DNA of 64,000 bases. Origin: Chloroflexota bacterium (GTDB lineage Bacteria; Chloroflexota; UBA11872). Numbering within the stretch: the stretch's first letter is position 1; each line of letters starts with the position of its first letter. Below are positions 44,316 to 53,752 of the stretch, one piece after another. A program made the position numbers and the translations under genes. The DNA lies in NCBI GenBank assembly GCA_022826485.1, contig JAJDUU010000016.1, positions 1 to 64,000 on the forward strand. Direction: 5' to 3'. Below the pieces are notes generated by a model. That model worked only from the letters and a program-made list of their open reading frames with translations. It did no database searches and was not told the DNA's origin.

Positions 44316-45029
44316 GTGTGCGCCAGGTATAGCCGCCATTCGGACCCGCAGGTCCTGGCGGACTTCTTTCAGAGTGCGCCGGTCGATGCGACCGACGTGC
44401 CGCTGCCCAGCTTCAACGTTGCGCCCACGCAGCAGTCGCTGGTGGTGGTGGATGGCCCGCGACGCCTGGACGTCATGCGCTGGGGACTCATCCCCGCGTG
44501 GGCCAAGGAGGCGCGGTTCGGCGCGCGCACCATCAACGCGCGCGCCGAGACGGTGGCCGAGAAGCCCGCGTTTCGCGCCGCGTTTCGCGCGCGCCGCTGC
44601 CTGGTACCGGCCGACGGCTTCTACGAGTGGACCGGGCCACGCAAGTGCCGGCGACCCCTCTACATTCGGCGGGCCGACGGCCACCCGTTGGCGTTGGCCG
44701 GGCTGTGGGAGCGGCACCGTGAGTTTGGCCGTTCGTTCACGATCATCACCACCGGGCCGAGCGCCTGGATGTCGGCCATCCACCAGCGCATGCCGGCAAT
44801 CCTCGAGCCGGGCGACTGGGATGCGTGGCTCTCGGCGGACGACGACGACCCGGGCTGGCAGGCCGCCCTGTTGCGGCCGGCGGCTGAGGACGTGCTTTGC
44901 AGCCATCCGGTCAGTCGCGCCGTGAACGCCGTCGCCAACAACGGACCGGAGTTGATCGAGCCGGTTGCCGCACCGGAGTCGCAGCCATCGCAAGACGTGG
45001 ATACGCAGCGATCGCTATTCGGCGACTAG
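44316..45029 (+). CDS. SRAP/HMCES-family DNA-protein crosslink protein (YedK-like)
   Basis: The 237-residue protein starts (GTG) with MCARYSRHSD, exposing catalytic Cys2 after Met removal. It contains PSFNVAPTQQ, MRWGLIPAWAK, TINARAETV, ARRCLVPADGFYEW and TTGPSAWMSAIHQRMPAIL. SRAP proteins form a thiazolidine link with abasic sites in single-stranded DNA to protect them. Family length about 225-240. Confidence 0.92.
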   Translation: MCARYSRHSDPQVLADFFQSAPVDATDVPLPSFNVAPTQQSLVVVDGPRRLDVMRWGLIPAWAKEARFGARTINARAETVAEKPAFRAAFRARRCLVPADGFYEWTGPRKCRRPLYIRRADGHPLALAGLWERHREFGRSFTIITTGPSAWMSAIHQRMPAILEPGDWDAWLSADDDDPGWQAALLRPAAEDVLCSHPVSRAVNAVANNGPELIEPVAAPESQPSQDVDTQRSLFGD

Positions 45030-45116
45030 ACTCCTTAGTCGGCAAGGGATGGGAAGGGAACCCGCCCTGCCCTGCGGATTCGGAGGCGCCCGAACCGATG
45101 ACTAGAGGTCAAGGGC

Positions 45117-46298
45117 ATGTCTGACTTCCGGGGTCAACTGCTCGACCAGGGCTATGTGATCATCCCGCGGACCATTCCCTCGGAGCGACTGGACGGGCTC
45201 CGGGCGACGTTCGAGGTGCTGGTCCGGCGGCAGTTCGACCGGTGGCGGCGCGAGCGTGATGCCGCGGGCCGTTGGCCGGATAGCTTTTTTGCCCGCCAAC
45301 CAAGAGTCCTGATTCAGAGCGTGGTCGACGCGCGAACGGCGAAAGCGGTCGAGCTCTGCCTCGACGACGGAACCTTGGGCATGAGCCGCCGGCTGATGCA
45401 CACGCCGCATGCCGCGCCCACGCTGATGTCGCTGATGTGCAACCCCTCGGAGGACCACGGGCCGGATCGATGGCACCGGGATATCCGGCCGGCGGCGCTC
45501 GCCCCCTTAGCCGGACTGCAACACGACGCGCGCGCTAACGGCCCGGCGTACGTGCAGTGGAACATTCCGCTCTACGACGACGGGGTGCTGTGGGTGGTGC
45601 CCGGTAGCCACTGGCGCGTGAATACGGACGAGGAGAACCAGGCCCTTGCGCGAAACTCTTCGGCGCCCTTGCCCGGCGGGATTCCCGTGGAGTTGAGCGC
45701 GGGCGACGCCGTGGTCTATCTCAACACGATGTTGCACTGGGGCAGCGACTACAGCGCCAGGCTGCGCCGCACGGTCCATCTGGGCTATCGAGCGTTCGGC
45801 GCCGACATCTATCCGCATGCCCACGCGTTCAACTGGGACCTTGGCTTCACCGGCCGGCTTTCCGCGGACACGCGCCGCCAATTCGAGCGGTTTTTCGAGC
45901 TGCATGCCGACGAGCGGCGGGTGATCGAGGCGGTGCTGCGCGCCGCCTTGCGGCGGGACGCCGACGGATTTGTGCGCGCGCTTGCGATCCTGCATCCCGG
46001 CGTCGAGGGAAGAATCGTGGCTCTGGTGCTGCTGTCCAAGCTCGTCATGCGGCTCGCCAGCCTCGCCCAGGCCGAACATGCCGGATACGACCTGCGCAAG
46101 GACATTGCCGACGCCTTCACTGCCGGCGAGATCGCAGCGATCGGACGCCGATTCGCTGTGCTCGACGCCGCGCTGCGCGCACCGGCCGACCACTTCGTGC
46201 CCGGCTTTCAAGACGGTCCGGCGGGCTACTCCTTCAACGACATGCCGGCGGGATTTGGCGTCGACGAGTTCATCGCCAGCTGGGACGCAGCCGCCTAG
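45117..46298 (+). CDS. Phytanoyl-CoA dioxygenase (PhyH)-family Fe(II)/2-oxoglutarate oxygenase
   Basis: The 393-residue double-stranded beta-helix oxygenase has the iron-binding HxD motif in RWHRDIRP, WVVPGSHWR, and the distal His/Arg pair around NTMLHWGSDYSARLRRT. Such enzymes hydroxylate lipids, ectoine or other small molecules. The C-terminal 130 residues are helical and longer than average. It is convergent with a second PhyH gene; the two are only moderately similar. Confidence 0.82.
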   Translation: MSDFRGQLLDQGYVIIPRTIPSERLDGLRATFEVLVRRQFDRWRRERDAAGRWPDSFFARQPRVLIQSVVDARTAKAVELCLDDGTLGMSRRLMHTPHAAPTLMSLMCNPSEDHGPDRWHRDIRPAALAPLAGLQHDARANGPAYVQWNIPLYDDGVLWVVPGSHWRVNTDEENQALARNSSAPLPGGIPVELSAGDAVVYLNTMLHWGSDYSARLRRTVHLGYRAFGADIYPHAHAFNWDLGFTGRLSADTRRQFERFFELHADERRVIEAVLRAALRRDADGFVRALAILHPGVEGRIVALVLLSKLVMRLASLAQAEHAGYDLRKDIADAFTAGEIAAIGRRFAVLDAALRAPADHFVPGFQDGPAGYSFNDMPAGFGVDEFIASWDAAA

Positions 46299-46337
46299 CT
46301 GCCGGGACCCGCCGCGGAATTCAGCGTCGCTCGCGAC

Positions 46338-47243
46338 CTACATGCCGGGGGCCGCGGCTTCGTCCTCACCTTGCTGCGTGGCGAAGAGGGATTGATAGCC
46401 CCCCGACCAGTCCGGAGGAATCTGGCACGGACGCGGATCGTGATGGGCGTAGCGGGCGGGCTGGCCGCGCACGATGGCGCCGAAGTAGCTCGACATAATC
46501 GGGTTGTAGGTGTACGTGAACGCATCGGCCGCGGAGTAGGCATAGAGCAGCAGCGGTCGCCCGGTGTCCGATTGGTTGGGCGGCGATCCGTGGACCGTGC
46601 GGCAGTTGTGGATGGTCAGCGAGCCTGCGGGTCCGGTCATGTACTCGACGTCCTCGAGATTCAGGGAGGCCGCGTCGGCGTCGGATAGCGCGCCGTTCCA
46701 CGTCCCGTCGTCGTTGTAGAGGTCGTAGAGCGGGCCGTTGTGGCTGCCCGGCAGCCCGCCGAGCGGCCCCTGATCCGGCCCGCAGTCGTAGAGCAGGGTG
46801 CCGATCGTGGCCGGCGAGTAGTTCGTGTGCGGCCAGAACTGAATGTCCTGATGCCACTTGACCTCTTCGCCGCCTTCCGCCCACTTGAAGTTCAGCTTGG
46901 AGTGGTGGAATTTGACGTTCGGCCCCACGATGTCGGCCGCCACGTCGGCCACGAGAGAGTCCGACGCGAACTCCCAATAGGCCGGGTGCTGCTCGACGGG
47001 GCTCGTGAGGCGGCGCAGCCGCGGCTGCTCGGGGGTATGGTCGGGCTCCAGATCCCACACGGCGTCGGATTCCGAGATTTCACGGCTGCGCTCGACGAAC
47101 TCGTTGGTGACGTCGCGCAACCGCTCGATCCACTCGTCGGGCACCACGTTTTCCACGAGAACGTAGCCCTTCTCGAAGTACGACTCGCGCTGAGCCTGGG
47201 TGAGCACGCGCGCCGGATGGGAGAGGATTTGCTCTGGCGTCAT
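46338..47243 (-). CDS. Phytanoyl-CoA dioxygenase (PhyH)-family oxygenase
   Basis: The 301-residue enzyme has VKWHQDIQFWPHTNYSP (HxD), GPLGGLPGSHNGPLY and the distal iron-binding His with Arg in CRTVHGSPPNQSDTGRPLL. N-terminal YFEKGYVLVENVVPDEWIE is the PhyH opening. Length matches ectoine-hydroxylase-like members. Substrate unknown. It lies 39 nt from the convergent PhyH gene. Confidence 0.88.
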   Translation of the reverse strand: MTPEQILSHPARVLTQAQRESYFEKGYVLVENVVPDEWIERLRDVTNEFVERSREISESDAVWDLEPDHTPEQPRLRRLTSPVEQHPAYWEFASDSLVADVAADIVGPNVKFHHSKLNFKWAEGGEEVKWHQDIQFWPHTNYSPATIGTLLYDCGPDQGPLGGLPGSHNGPLYDLYNDDGTWNGALSDADAASLNLEDVEYMTGPAGSLTIHNCRTVHGSPPNQSDTGRPLLLYAYSAADAFTYTYNPIMSSYFGAIVRGQPARYAHHDPRPCQIPPDWSGGYQSLFATQQGEDEAAAPGM

Positions 47244-47382
47244 CGAGGAACCTCCGAGGTGAGCGGAGCCGTCGCCGTCAGCGTATCCGAGTAGTGCCGG
47301 ATTCGCTCACCGTGCTGGCGCGCACCGCATTCTGTGCGATCATCCCAGGCGCATTCTGCCGCCGAACACACCTGCTACCTGA

Positions 47383-47862
47383 ATGACATCCAACGGCTCA
47401 ACCACCAGCGACATCACGCTGCAGCACGTCTCCGCGCAGCCAACGGTGGTGGTGCGATTCAACTTTGGCGGGCGCGACATGGGCGAGCTGATGGGCCACG
47501 CCCTGGATGCGGTGCAGGAGTTCTTGACTCGTGCTCAGGTTCCGCCCTGCGGCCCGCCCTTCACCCGCTACCTGGCGATGACGGACGAGGTCAAGCGCGC
47601 CGAGACGGGATTCCCCGTGGAGTGGGCGATCGAAGGCGGCGACCTGGTCGTGGCCAGCCAGCTTCCCGCCGGTCGCGTGGCTCGCATGGTCCACACAGGG
47701 CCGTACGAGAACCTGATGGAGGCGCACAATTCGATGGTGGATTGGATTCGAGATCGGGGCCTCACGCCGGCGGGCGGTCCGATTGAGATCTATCTCAACG
47801 ACCCCTTCGAGGTGCAGGACGCGTCGGAGTATCTGACCGAGATCATTTGGCCGATCGAGTAA
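47383..47862 (+). CDS. GyrI-like small-molecule-binding protein
   Basis: The 159-residue protein matches the GyrI-like/AraC effector-binding fold: ITLQHVSAQPTVVVRF, then a central helix (LMGHALDAVQEFLT), PFTRYLAM, LPAGRVARMVHTGPYENLME and the ending IEIYLNDPFE. It lacks a DNA-binding domain, so it is a stand-alone ligand-binding domain. Function unknown; it has no operon partner. Confidence 0.78.
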   Translation: MTSNGSTTSDITLQHVSAQPTVVVRFNFGGRDMGELMGHALDAVQEFLTRAQVPPCGPPFTRYLAMTDEVKRAETGFPVEWAIEGGDLVVASQLPAGRVARMVHTGPYENLMEAHNSMVDWIRDRGLTPAGGPIEIYLNDPFEVQDASEYLTEIIWPIE

Positions 47863-47921
47863 CGCACGGCGCGTGAAGGCCTTCCGCCGCACGCTTCGTT
47901 GACGCCTGTGGGGCCGCGGCG

Positions 47922-49013
47922 CTAGACGGCGGGCACCACCACGGGCTCGACCTGGCCAGACTCGATTGAACGGTTCATGGCCAGCACCACCGCCAGGCTG
48001 CGCATGCCGTCGGCATATGTGCTCAGGATGCCCGACGTGTCGCCGGTGCGTACCGCATTCAGGAACGTGGTCATCTCCTGGTAGTGCATGAAATCGGGCG
48101 GCGCGTCGAGTGGCGCGTCGGGCTTGCGCGTGCCGTCGCGGCCCAAGCTGGCGGCACGGGGAAACGCGTCGTGGACGACGGTTCCCTCACCGTTCGGATC
48201 GCCGACGGTGCCGAACACGCCCGGTTCGTTTCCGGCGGGTTCCAGCGCCAGGTGGAAATCCGGACCGTTGAACTCGAACGTGGTCTTTCCCCATGGCGTC
48301 GCCCATGAATGGACGTGATGGCCAACCGCGCCGGATTCGAACTGGAGCGTGCTGACGGCGGTGTCCTCGATCGTAAAGCCGGGACCCTTGGGGCGCGCCA
48401 CGTTGCTGCCGAACGCGTTGACGCTCGTGATCTCACCTACGAGGTAGCGCATGAGGTCGATGTAGTGGATCCCCTGGTCGACAAAGGGGCCGCCGGAGCG
48501 GGCTTTTTCAAAGAACCAGGGCCGGAATCCGCCGGTGAGCGCCGGACAGCTGAGATAGGTGCTGAGGACGAGGTTGACCGTCCGGCCGGCAAGGACTTCG
48601 CGCATGTGCTGGACCGGCGGCAGGTAGCGCATGTTGAACCCGGCCATGCACACGATGCCGCTGTCGCGCACGATGTGGGCCACGGCCTGGGCGTGCTCGA
48701 GCGTGTCCGCCGGCGGCTTCTCGCAGAACACGGCCACGTCCCGCTCCGCCGCGCGCTCGAACACCTGGCGCCGAATGCCGGGCGGCACGCAGATGAGCAC
48801 AGCGTCCAGCCCGGGCTCGGCGTCGAACATGGCGTCGACCGACGCATGGGTGCGGGCGCCGGCGCGGCTCGCCAGCTTGGTGGCCTGGGCATCGTCGGCG
48901 TCGCACACGGCGACCACGCGATTGCCGGGAATGAACTCCAGATTCGAGTAGTGGCGCGTGCCGATGCTGCCGGCGCCGATGATGGCGATCGCGAGTTCGT
49001 CGGATGGCGTCAT
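47922..49013 (-). CDS. Gfo/Idh/MocA family oxidoreductase
   Basis: The 363-residue NAD(P)-dependent dehydrogenase has IAIIGAGSIGTRHYSNL, ICVPPGIRRQVFE, CEKPPADTLEHA and the catalytic-type DQGIHYIDLMRYLVGE (Asp-x-x-x-His). It follows a sugar isomerase/epimerase gene in one operon (9 nt gap), a common pairing in inositol and 3-keto-glycoside catabolism. Confidence 0.88.
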   Translation of the reverse strand: MTPSDELAIAIIGAGSIGTRHYSNLEFIPGNRVVAVCDADDAQATKLASRAGARTHASVDAMFDAEPGLDAVLICVPPGIRRQVFERAAERDVAVFCEKPPADTLEHAQAVAHIVRDSGIVCMAGFNMRYLPPVQHMREVLAGRTVNLVLSTYLSCPALTGGFRPWFFEKARSGGPFVDQGIHYIDLMRYLVGEITSVNAFGSNVARPKGPGFTIEDTAVSTLQFESGAVGHHVHSWATPWGKTTFEFNGPDFHLALEPAGNEPGVFGTVGDPNGEGTVVHDAFPRAASLGRDGTRKPDAPLDAPPDFMHYQEMTTFLNAVRTGDTSGILSTYADGMRSLAVVLAMNRSIESGQVEPVVVPAV

Positions 49014-49022
49014 GTCGTGCTC

Positions 49023-49871
49023 CTAGCCACGCGGCACCCCGGCTTCGCGGAACGCGCCGTCCAAGGTTGCGTAGGCGAACTCCGCGGCGGCCACGGGGAG
49101 GTAGTCCGGCTTGTTCCAGACCATTCCACTCACTTCAAGGGTTATGAAGTCGTCCCAGCCGGCCTCGTGCATGGCCCGCACATAGCCGATTGTGTCCAGC
49201 TCGCCCTGGCCAAGCAGCAGCAGGTCGCGGCTGCCGTCGTCGTGGACGCGTGCGTCCGTGACGTGGGTGTGACCGGTGATCGGCACCAACGCCGGCACCG
49301 CCTCCTCGGCCGTCTCGCCGGCGAGAAAGAAGTGCACCATGTCGAAGTGCAGCTTGACCCGGTCGCTGCCAATCTGGTCGATCAGCCAGAGCGCCCGGCT
49401 CGTCCGGTCGACGGCCGCCCCGGAATGGGCCTCAATCGCGAGGTGGAAGCCCTCACGCTCGGCGAGTTCGCCGTACTCCCGGCCTGCCGCGGCCAGCGAG
49501 TCCCGGATCTTGAGCCATTCGTAGTCCCTGCCGCCGATGCCGAATGCCAGAACCGGCTCGCGATCGGGAACGAAGTCTCGCGCCAGGCCGTTGAGCGCCC
49601 GAGCCACTTCGAAATTCTCGGCGTGCTTGGCGGCTTCTGTCTCATGCACGTGAAGGGCCGTGGCGAACGTAGCCGGCACGCCCATGTCGTGATCGGCCAG
49701 CAAGCTCCGGATGGCCGCGCGTCGGCTCGACGTCATGGCGTCCGGCAGCGAACCGACGTGGCGCGGCCCGGCGCAGATTTCGACGCCGTCATAGCCGATA
49801 TTCGCCAGGATCGGGATGGCGTCTTCGAGCGTGTGCTTCGGCATGGCGTAGGTTCCGTAGGCGATCTTCAT
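49023..49871 (-). CDS. Sugar phosphate isomerase/epimerase (xylose isomerase-like TIM barrel)
   Basis: The 282-residue barrel has TYAMPKHTLEDAIPILANIG, YDGVEICAGP, AIEAHSGAAVD, LHFDMVHFFLAGE and ITGHTHVTDAR, giving the Glu, Asp, His and Glu metal site of AP-endonuclease-2-like sugar enzymes. It precedes a Gfo/Idh/MocA gene by 9 nt, so the pair probably acts on one sugar or cyclitol. Confidence 0.86.
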   Translation of the reverse strand: MKIAYGTYAMPKHTLEDAIPILANIGYDGVEICAGPRHVGSLPDAMTSSRRAAIRSLLADHDMGVPATFATALHVHETEAAKHAENFEVARALNGLARDFVPDREPVLAFGIGGRDYEWLKIRDSLAAAGREYGELAEREGFHLAIEAHSGAAVDRTSRALWLIDQIGSDRVKLHFDMVHFFLAGETAEEAVPALVPITGHTHVTDARVHDDGSRDLLLLGQGELDTIGYVRAMHEAGWDDFITLEVSGMVWNKPDYLPVAAAEFAYATLDGAFREAGVPRG

Positions 49872-49983
49872 GCGCTAGAGCTCCATGTGACTGGGCAGGT
49901 GGCCCGGCGGCTGCTGTCGCCTTCAAATCGAAGGCAGCGATGTTGGCTGGTTGTCTTCCGGATTGACGCCGGTAATCCTCGCA

Positions 49984-50421
49984 TCAGGAGGCGGTGTGGT
50001 TGTTCAGCGGCCGGCGCGCCGCGTCCACGAACTCGCGCCAGCCGCTGTCTTCCCACTCACGCCGGCGCTCGTTGATGCCCTCGATGAGGGTTTCGCGCGT
50101 GAATTCGTCGGCGACCAGGCGCGTAGTTTCTACGTAGCGCACGAGGCGGTCGAGCTCGCGGCCGACGGATGAACGGGCCAGATCAGTCGCGGCTTCGATT
50201 GCAGCCGGGGTGTCGGGCGACTGGCGCAGCTTTGCCGCGCGTTTTCGATACTTCTCGATCCATGGGAGCGGCACCTCACCCTCGTTCACGATGAGCTCGG
50301 CGAAACGGTGGCGCTCTTCGATTTGTCTTGCCGCCCGCCGCACCATCCACAGGGCCCAGAGGACCACGCCCGTGGAGACGAGGGCAATGAGCAACGTGAG
50401 CGGGATGACCAACTGAAGCAT
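49984..50421 (-). CDS. Small membrane-anchored hypothetical protein
   Basis: The 145-residue protein has one N-terminal membrane helix (VIPLTLLIALVSTGVVLWAL), then a cytoplasmic helical part (RRAARQIEERHRFAEL, AATDLARSSVGRELDRLVRY) without known motifs. It lies between the sugar isomerase and the importer ATPase on the same strand, with 74 nt to the latter. No family recognised. Confidence 0.6.
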   Translation of the reverse strand: MLQLVIPLTLLIALVSTGVVLWALWMVRRAARQIEERHRFAELIVNEGEVPLPWIEKYRKRAAKLRQSPDTPAAIEAATDLARSSVGRELDRLVRYVETTRLVADEFTRETLIEGINERRREWEDSGWREFVDAARRPLNNHTAS

Positions 50422-50495
50422 CGATACCGACTAGGCCTGTCGCCTGCCCAACTCGCCCCGCCGACCCGGGGCGCCGGGCGCCCGGGCAGCCGGAC

Positions 50496-51572
50496 TCACG
50501 CGGTCACGCCGCGAAGCTCAAGCTCCTCGGCAAAGTGACAGGCGGCTTCGTGGGATTCGCCAACCACGCGCAACTCTGGAGTCTCCTCGCGGCAGCGGTC
50601 CTGAGCGTAGCGGCAGCGCGGATGGAAGTAGCAGCCGCTTGGCGGATCCGCCGGGTCCGCGACCTCACCCTCCAGCGTGATCTCTTGGAGCTTCCGCTTG
50701 GGGTCCGGGAGCGGCACCGCCGACATGAGGGCCTCGGTGTATGGGTGCTTCGGATTGCTGAAGAGCTCTTCCGTCGAGGCGTGCTCGACGACCTTGCCGA
50801 CGTACATCACCGCGACTTCGTCGGATATGTGCTCGACGACGCTCAGGTCGTGCGCGATGAACAGATAGGCGATGCCGAACTCTTGCTGCAACTCTTCCAA
50901 CAGGTTGATGATCTGCGCCTGCACCGAGACGTCGAGCGCCGAGACGGCTTCGTCGCAGATGATGACCTTCGGATTCAAGGCCAGGGCGCGAGCGATGCCG
51001 ATGCGCTGGCGCTGCCCGCCGCTGAATGCGTGTGGGTAGCGCTTGAGGTAGCGAATGTCGAGCCCCACAACTTCGAGCAGCTCGCTCACGCGAGTCTCGA
51101 GCTCGCGGCCGCGCGCCACGTTGTGAATCCGCAGGGGCTCGCCCACGATGTCGAGCACCGTCTTGCGGGGATCGAGGCTGGAGTAGGGATCCTGGAAGAC
51201 CATCTGCAAGTTGCGTCGGTATTCACGCAACTCGCGCGAGCCGAGCTCCGTCAACTCGGTGTCCTGGTTGTCGACGTGCATACGCACGCTGCCGTCGGTG
51301 GGCTCGATTGCGCGCACCACGCAGCGGCCAAGCGTGGTCTTGCCGCATCCCGATTCGCCCACGAGCCCGAGGGTCTTCCCCTCGGCTATCGACAGGCTGA
51401 CATCGTCAACGGCGCGAACATAGCCGACGACTCGCCGCAACAGGCCCTTCTCGATGGGGAAGTACTTCTTCAGCCCTTCAATCTCGAGAACCAAGCCGTC
51501 ACCCTGGCCGTTGGATGCCTCTTCCGGCATGGCCTCGGGCGCGTCGGCCTGCATGCCTTGCTCGCTACTCAT
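50496..51572 (-). CDS. oppF: Oligopeptide-type ABC importer ATPase 2 (OppF/DppF-like)
   Basis: The 358-residue ATPase has Walker A GESGCGKTTLGR, the signature FSGGQRQRIGIARAL, Walker B KVIICDEAVSALDVSV and the C-terminal oligopeptide extension with SGCYFHPRCRYAQDRCREE, whose cysteines suggest an iron-sulfur site as in this subfamily. ATG 51572 overlaps the oppD stop by 8 nt; a 35-residue upstream extension was dropped. Last gene of the importer operon. Confidence 0.92.
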   Translation of the reverse strand: MSSEQGMQADAPEAMPEEASNGQGDGLVLEIEGLKKYFPIEKGLLRRVVGYVRAVDDVSLSIAEGKTLGLVGESGCGKTTLGRCVVRAIEPTDGSVRMHVDNQDTELTELGSRELREYRRNLQMVFQDPYSSLDPRKTVLDIVGEPLRIHNVARGRELETRVSELLEVVGLDIRYLKRYPHAFSGGQRQRIGIARALALNPKVIICDEAVSALDVSVQAQIINLLEELQQEFGIAYLFIAHDLSVVEHISDEVAVMYVGKVVEHASTEELFSNPKHPYTEALMSAVPLPDPKRKLQEITLEGEVADPADPPSGCYFHPRCRYAQDRCREETPELRVVGESHEAACHFAEELELRGVTA

Positions 51573-52602
51573 AGAGCACACACCGTACGTGGTGGCCCGG
51601 CGACGTTTCGAGCATGTCCGGCACCTTGGCGTCGCAGCGGCCGGGGATGAACTTGGGACAACGTGAGGAAAAGCCACATTCTTCCGGCGGATTCAGCGGC
51701 ACCGGCACGGTGCCGGCGATCGAGGTGAGGCGTTCGCCCCGCGTCAAGCCGATCCGTGGAATCGATTCCATGAGCGCCTGCGTGTAGGGGTGCTGCGGGT
51801 CGCCGAAGATGGCCTCGACCGAGCCCTGCTCCACCACGCGCCCGAGGTACATGACCACCATCTGGTCGGCCATGTTCGCAATCACGCCCAGGTTGTGCGT
51901 GATGAACATGATCGACATGCCCATTTCCTTCTGCAGGTCCTGCATCAGGCGCAGAATCTGGGCCTGGATCGTCACGTCCAGCGCGGTCGTGGGCTCGTCG
52001 GCGATGAGCAGCTTGGGCCGGAGCACCAGCGCCATGGCGATCATGGCTCGCTGCCGCATGCCGCCGGACAGCTCGTGCGGCAGCGCGTCGACGCGCCGCT
52101 CGGCTTCCGGGATGCCCACCTGGCTCAGAACCTCGATGGCGCGGTCTCGCGCGGCCTGTTTCGGCACGTTCTCGTGCACCAGGATGGCTTCCATGATCTG
52201 GTTGCCGACGCTGTGCACCGGCGAGAAGGCCGTCATCGGCTCCTGGAAGATCATGGCGATGTCTCGCCCGCGCACGTCGCGGATTTCCCTGCCGGATGGA
52301 TCGAGCGACGCGAGATCGACCGTTTCGCCGTTGCGCCGCAGCCAGATGTTGCCCTGCGTGTCGCCGGGCTTGGGCACGATGCGGAGAATCGACTGGCCGG
52401 TGACGCTCTTGCCGCAGCCGGACTCGCCGACGATTCCGAGCGTTTCGTTGCGCCGGATGTTGAAGGACACCCCGTCGACGGCCTTCAGCGTCCCCTCATC
52501 CAACTCGAAATAGGTTCGGACGTCGTTCAACTCAAGAATGACGTCCTCGTCCGTGGGCGCCGATGACTCGGGCGCGACGACAGTTGCTTGTTCTTCTGTC
52601 AT
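51565..52602 (-). CDS. oppD: Oligopeptide-type ABC importer ATPase 1 (OppD/DppD-like)
   Basis: The 345-residue ATPase has Walker A GESGCGKSVTG, signature LSGGMRQRAMIAMAL, Walker B LLIADEPTTALDV and the C-terminal CGFSSRCPKFIPGRC motif. ATG 52602 is chosen, 7 nt after the oppC stop; the 15 upstream in-frame residues overlap oppC. It pairs with OppF to power the permeases. Confidence 0.92.
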   Translation of the reverse strand: MTEEQATVVAPESSAPTDEDVILELNDVRTYFELDEGTLKAVDGVSFNIRRNETLGIVGESGCGKSVTGQSILRIVPKPGDTQGNIWLRRNGETVDLASLDPSGREIRDVRGRDIAMIFQEPMTAFSPVHSVGNQIMEAILVHENVPKQAARDRAIEVLSQVGIPEAERRVDALPHELSGGMRQRAMIAMALVLRPKLLIADEPTTALDVTIQAQILRLMQDLQKEMGMSIMFITHNLGVIANMADQMVVMYLGRVVEQGSVEAIFGDPQHPYTQALMESIPRIGLTRGERLTSIAGTVPVPLNPPEECGFSSRCPKFIPGRCDAKVPDMLETSPGHHVRCVLYE

Positions 52603-52609
52603 GGCTCGC

Positions 52610-53749
52610 CTATCGATACGGGTCTGCGGCATCCCGCAGTCCGTCACCCAGGAAGTTGAAGAGCATCACGGCGATGATCACGAAGAGCCCCGGAATCATG
52701 AGCCAGGGGAAGACCGCGATCACGCTCACGTTCTGAGCGTCCTGCATGAGCGTGCCCCAACTCACGGCGGGAGCGCGGATGCCCAGGCGCAGGAAGCTCA
52801 ACGTCGTTTCAGCCAGGATCATGCTCGGCACCTGCAAGGTCAGGTGGACGATCAGGTAGCTCATGAAGCCGGGCACCAGGTGGTCGAACAGCACGCGCAT
52901 GTTGCCGGCGCCGGCCACTCGGGCCGCCATCACATAATCGTTCTCGCGCAGCTCGAGGATCTTGCCGCGCACGACGCGTGCCAGGCCGGCCCAGCCGACC
53001 ACCGAGAGCACGATGGTGATGGCGAAGTAGGTTTGCAGCGGCGACCAGGTGATGGGCACCGCGGCACTCAGCGACATCCAGAGCGGAATGGTCGGGACCG
53101 AAATCACGAACTCGATGAACCGCTGAATCAACAGGTCGACGGTGCCACCGAAGTAGCCCGAGATGCCTCCGATGATGACGCCCAGCACAAAGCTGAGGAT
53201 CACACCCACCAGTCCGATTGAAAGGCTGATGCGGGCTGCGGAGAGTGTGCGTGAGAACACATCGCGTCCCAGCTCATCCGTGCCGAAGAGGTGGATGGTC
53301 GCGCCCTCGACGCCGAAGAAGTGCCGATCCCACTCGAAGAGGCCCCAGAACTTGTAAGGCGCGCTCTGTGTGAAGAGTCCGATGGGATGGATCCGCTCCG
53401 GATCCTCAATGAAGGTTCGTTTGAACGACTGCGGATCGACCACGGATTGCGTGCCGTAGATGAACGGCATTTGCCAGGTGCCGTTGGCGTCGATCACATG
53501 AATGCGGGTCGGCGGTGAGGACAGCTTGTCGTGCCGATCCGTGAAGTCGTAGGGGATCCAGAAGTCGTAGGTGATGGCAAAGAAGTAGCCGAGGAGCAAC
53601 AGAATGCCGCTCGCGTAGCCCAGGCGGTGGCGGCGGAACTTCCGCCACATGAGCTGCCACTGCGAGGCGACGTAATACTGCTCTTCTTCGGTGAACTCTC
53701 GGACTGATACGCCCGATCCTGTCGTCGGTTCGAGTGAAGTTGTAGCCAT
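52610..53749 (-). CDS. oppC: Oligopeptide-type ABC importer permease (OppC/DppC-like)
   Basis: The 379-residue inner-membrane permease has TM1 (LGYASGILLLLGYFFAITYD), a periplasmic insertion of about 100 residues ending HLFGTDELGRDVFSR, further membrane helices, and the EAA-loop AARVAGAGNMRVLFDHLVPG that contacts the ATPases. It is longer than Escherichia coli OppC because of the insertion. It starts 3 nt after the oppB stop. Confidence 0.92.
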   Translation of the reverse strand: MATTSLEPTTGSGVSVREFTEEEQYYVASQWQLMWRKFRRHRLGYASGILLLLGYFFAITYDFWIPYDFTDRHDKLSSPPTRIHVIDANGTWQMPFIYGTQSVVDPQSFKRTFIEDPERIHPIGLFTQSAPYKFWGLFEWDRHFFGVEGATIHLFGTDELGRDVFSRTLSAARISLSIGLVGVILSFVLGVIIGGISGYFGGTVDLLIQRFIEFVISVPTIPLWMSLSAAVPITWSPLQTYFAITIVLSVVGWAGLARVVRGKILELRENDYVMAARVAGAGNMRVLFDHLVPGFMSYLIVHLTLQVPSMILAETTLSFLRLGIRAPAVSWGTLMQDAQNVSVIAVFPWLMIPGLFVIIAVMLFNFLGDGLRDAADPYR

Positions 53750-53752
53750 GAG

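Noticed and set aside
48309-50075. Plus-strand open frame of 588 codons opposite the Gfo/Idh/MocA and isomerase genes
   Set aside because: It spans two real minus-strand genes and their gap and has no recognisable fold.
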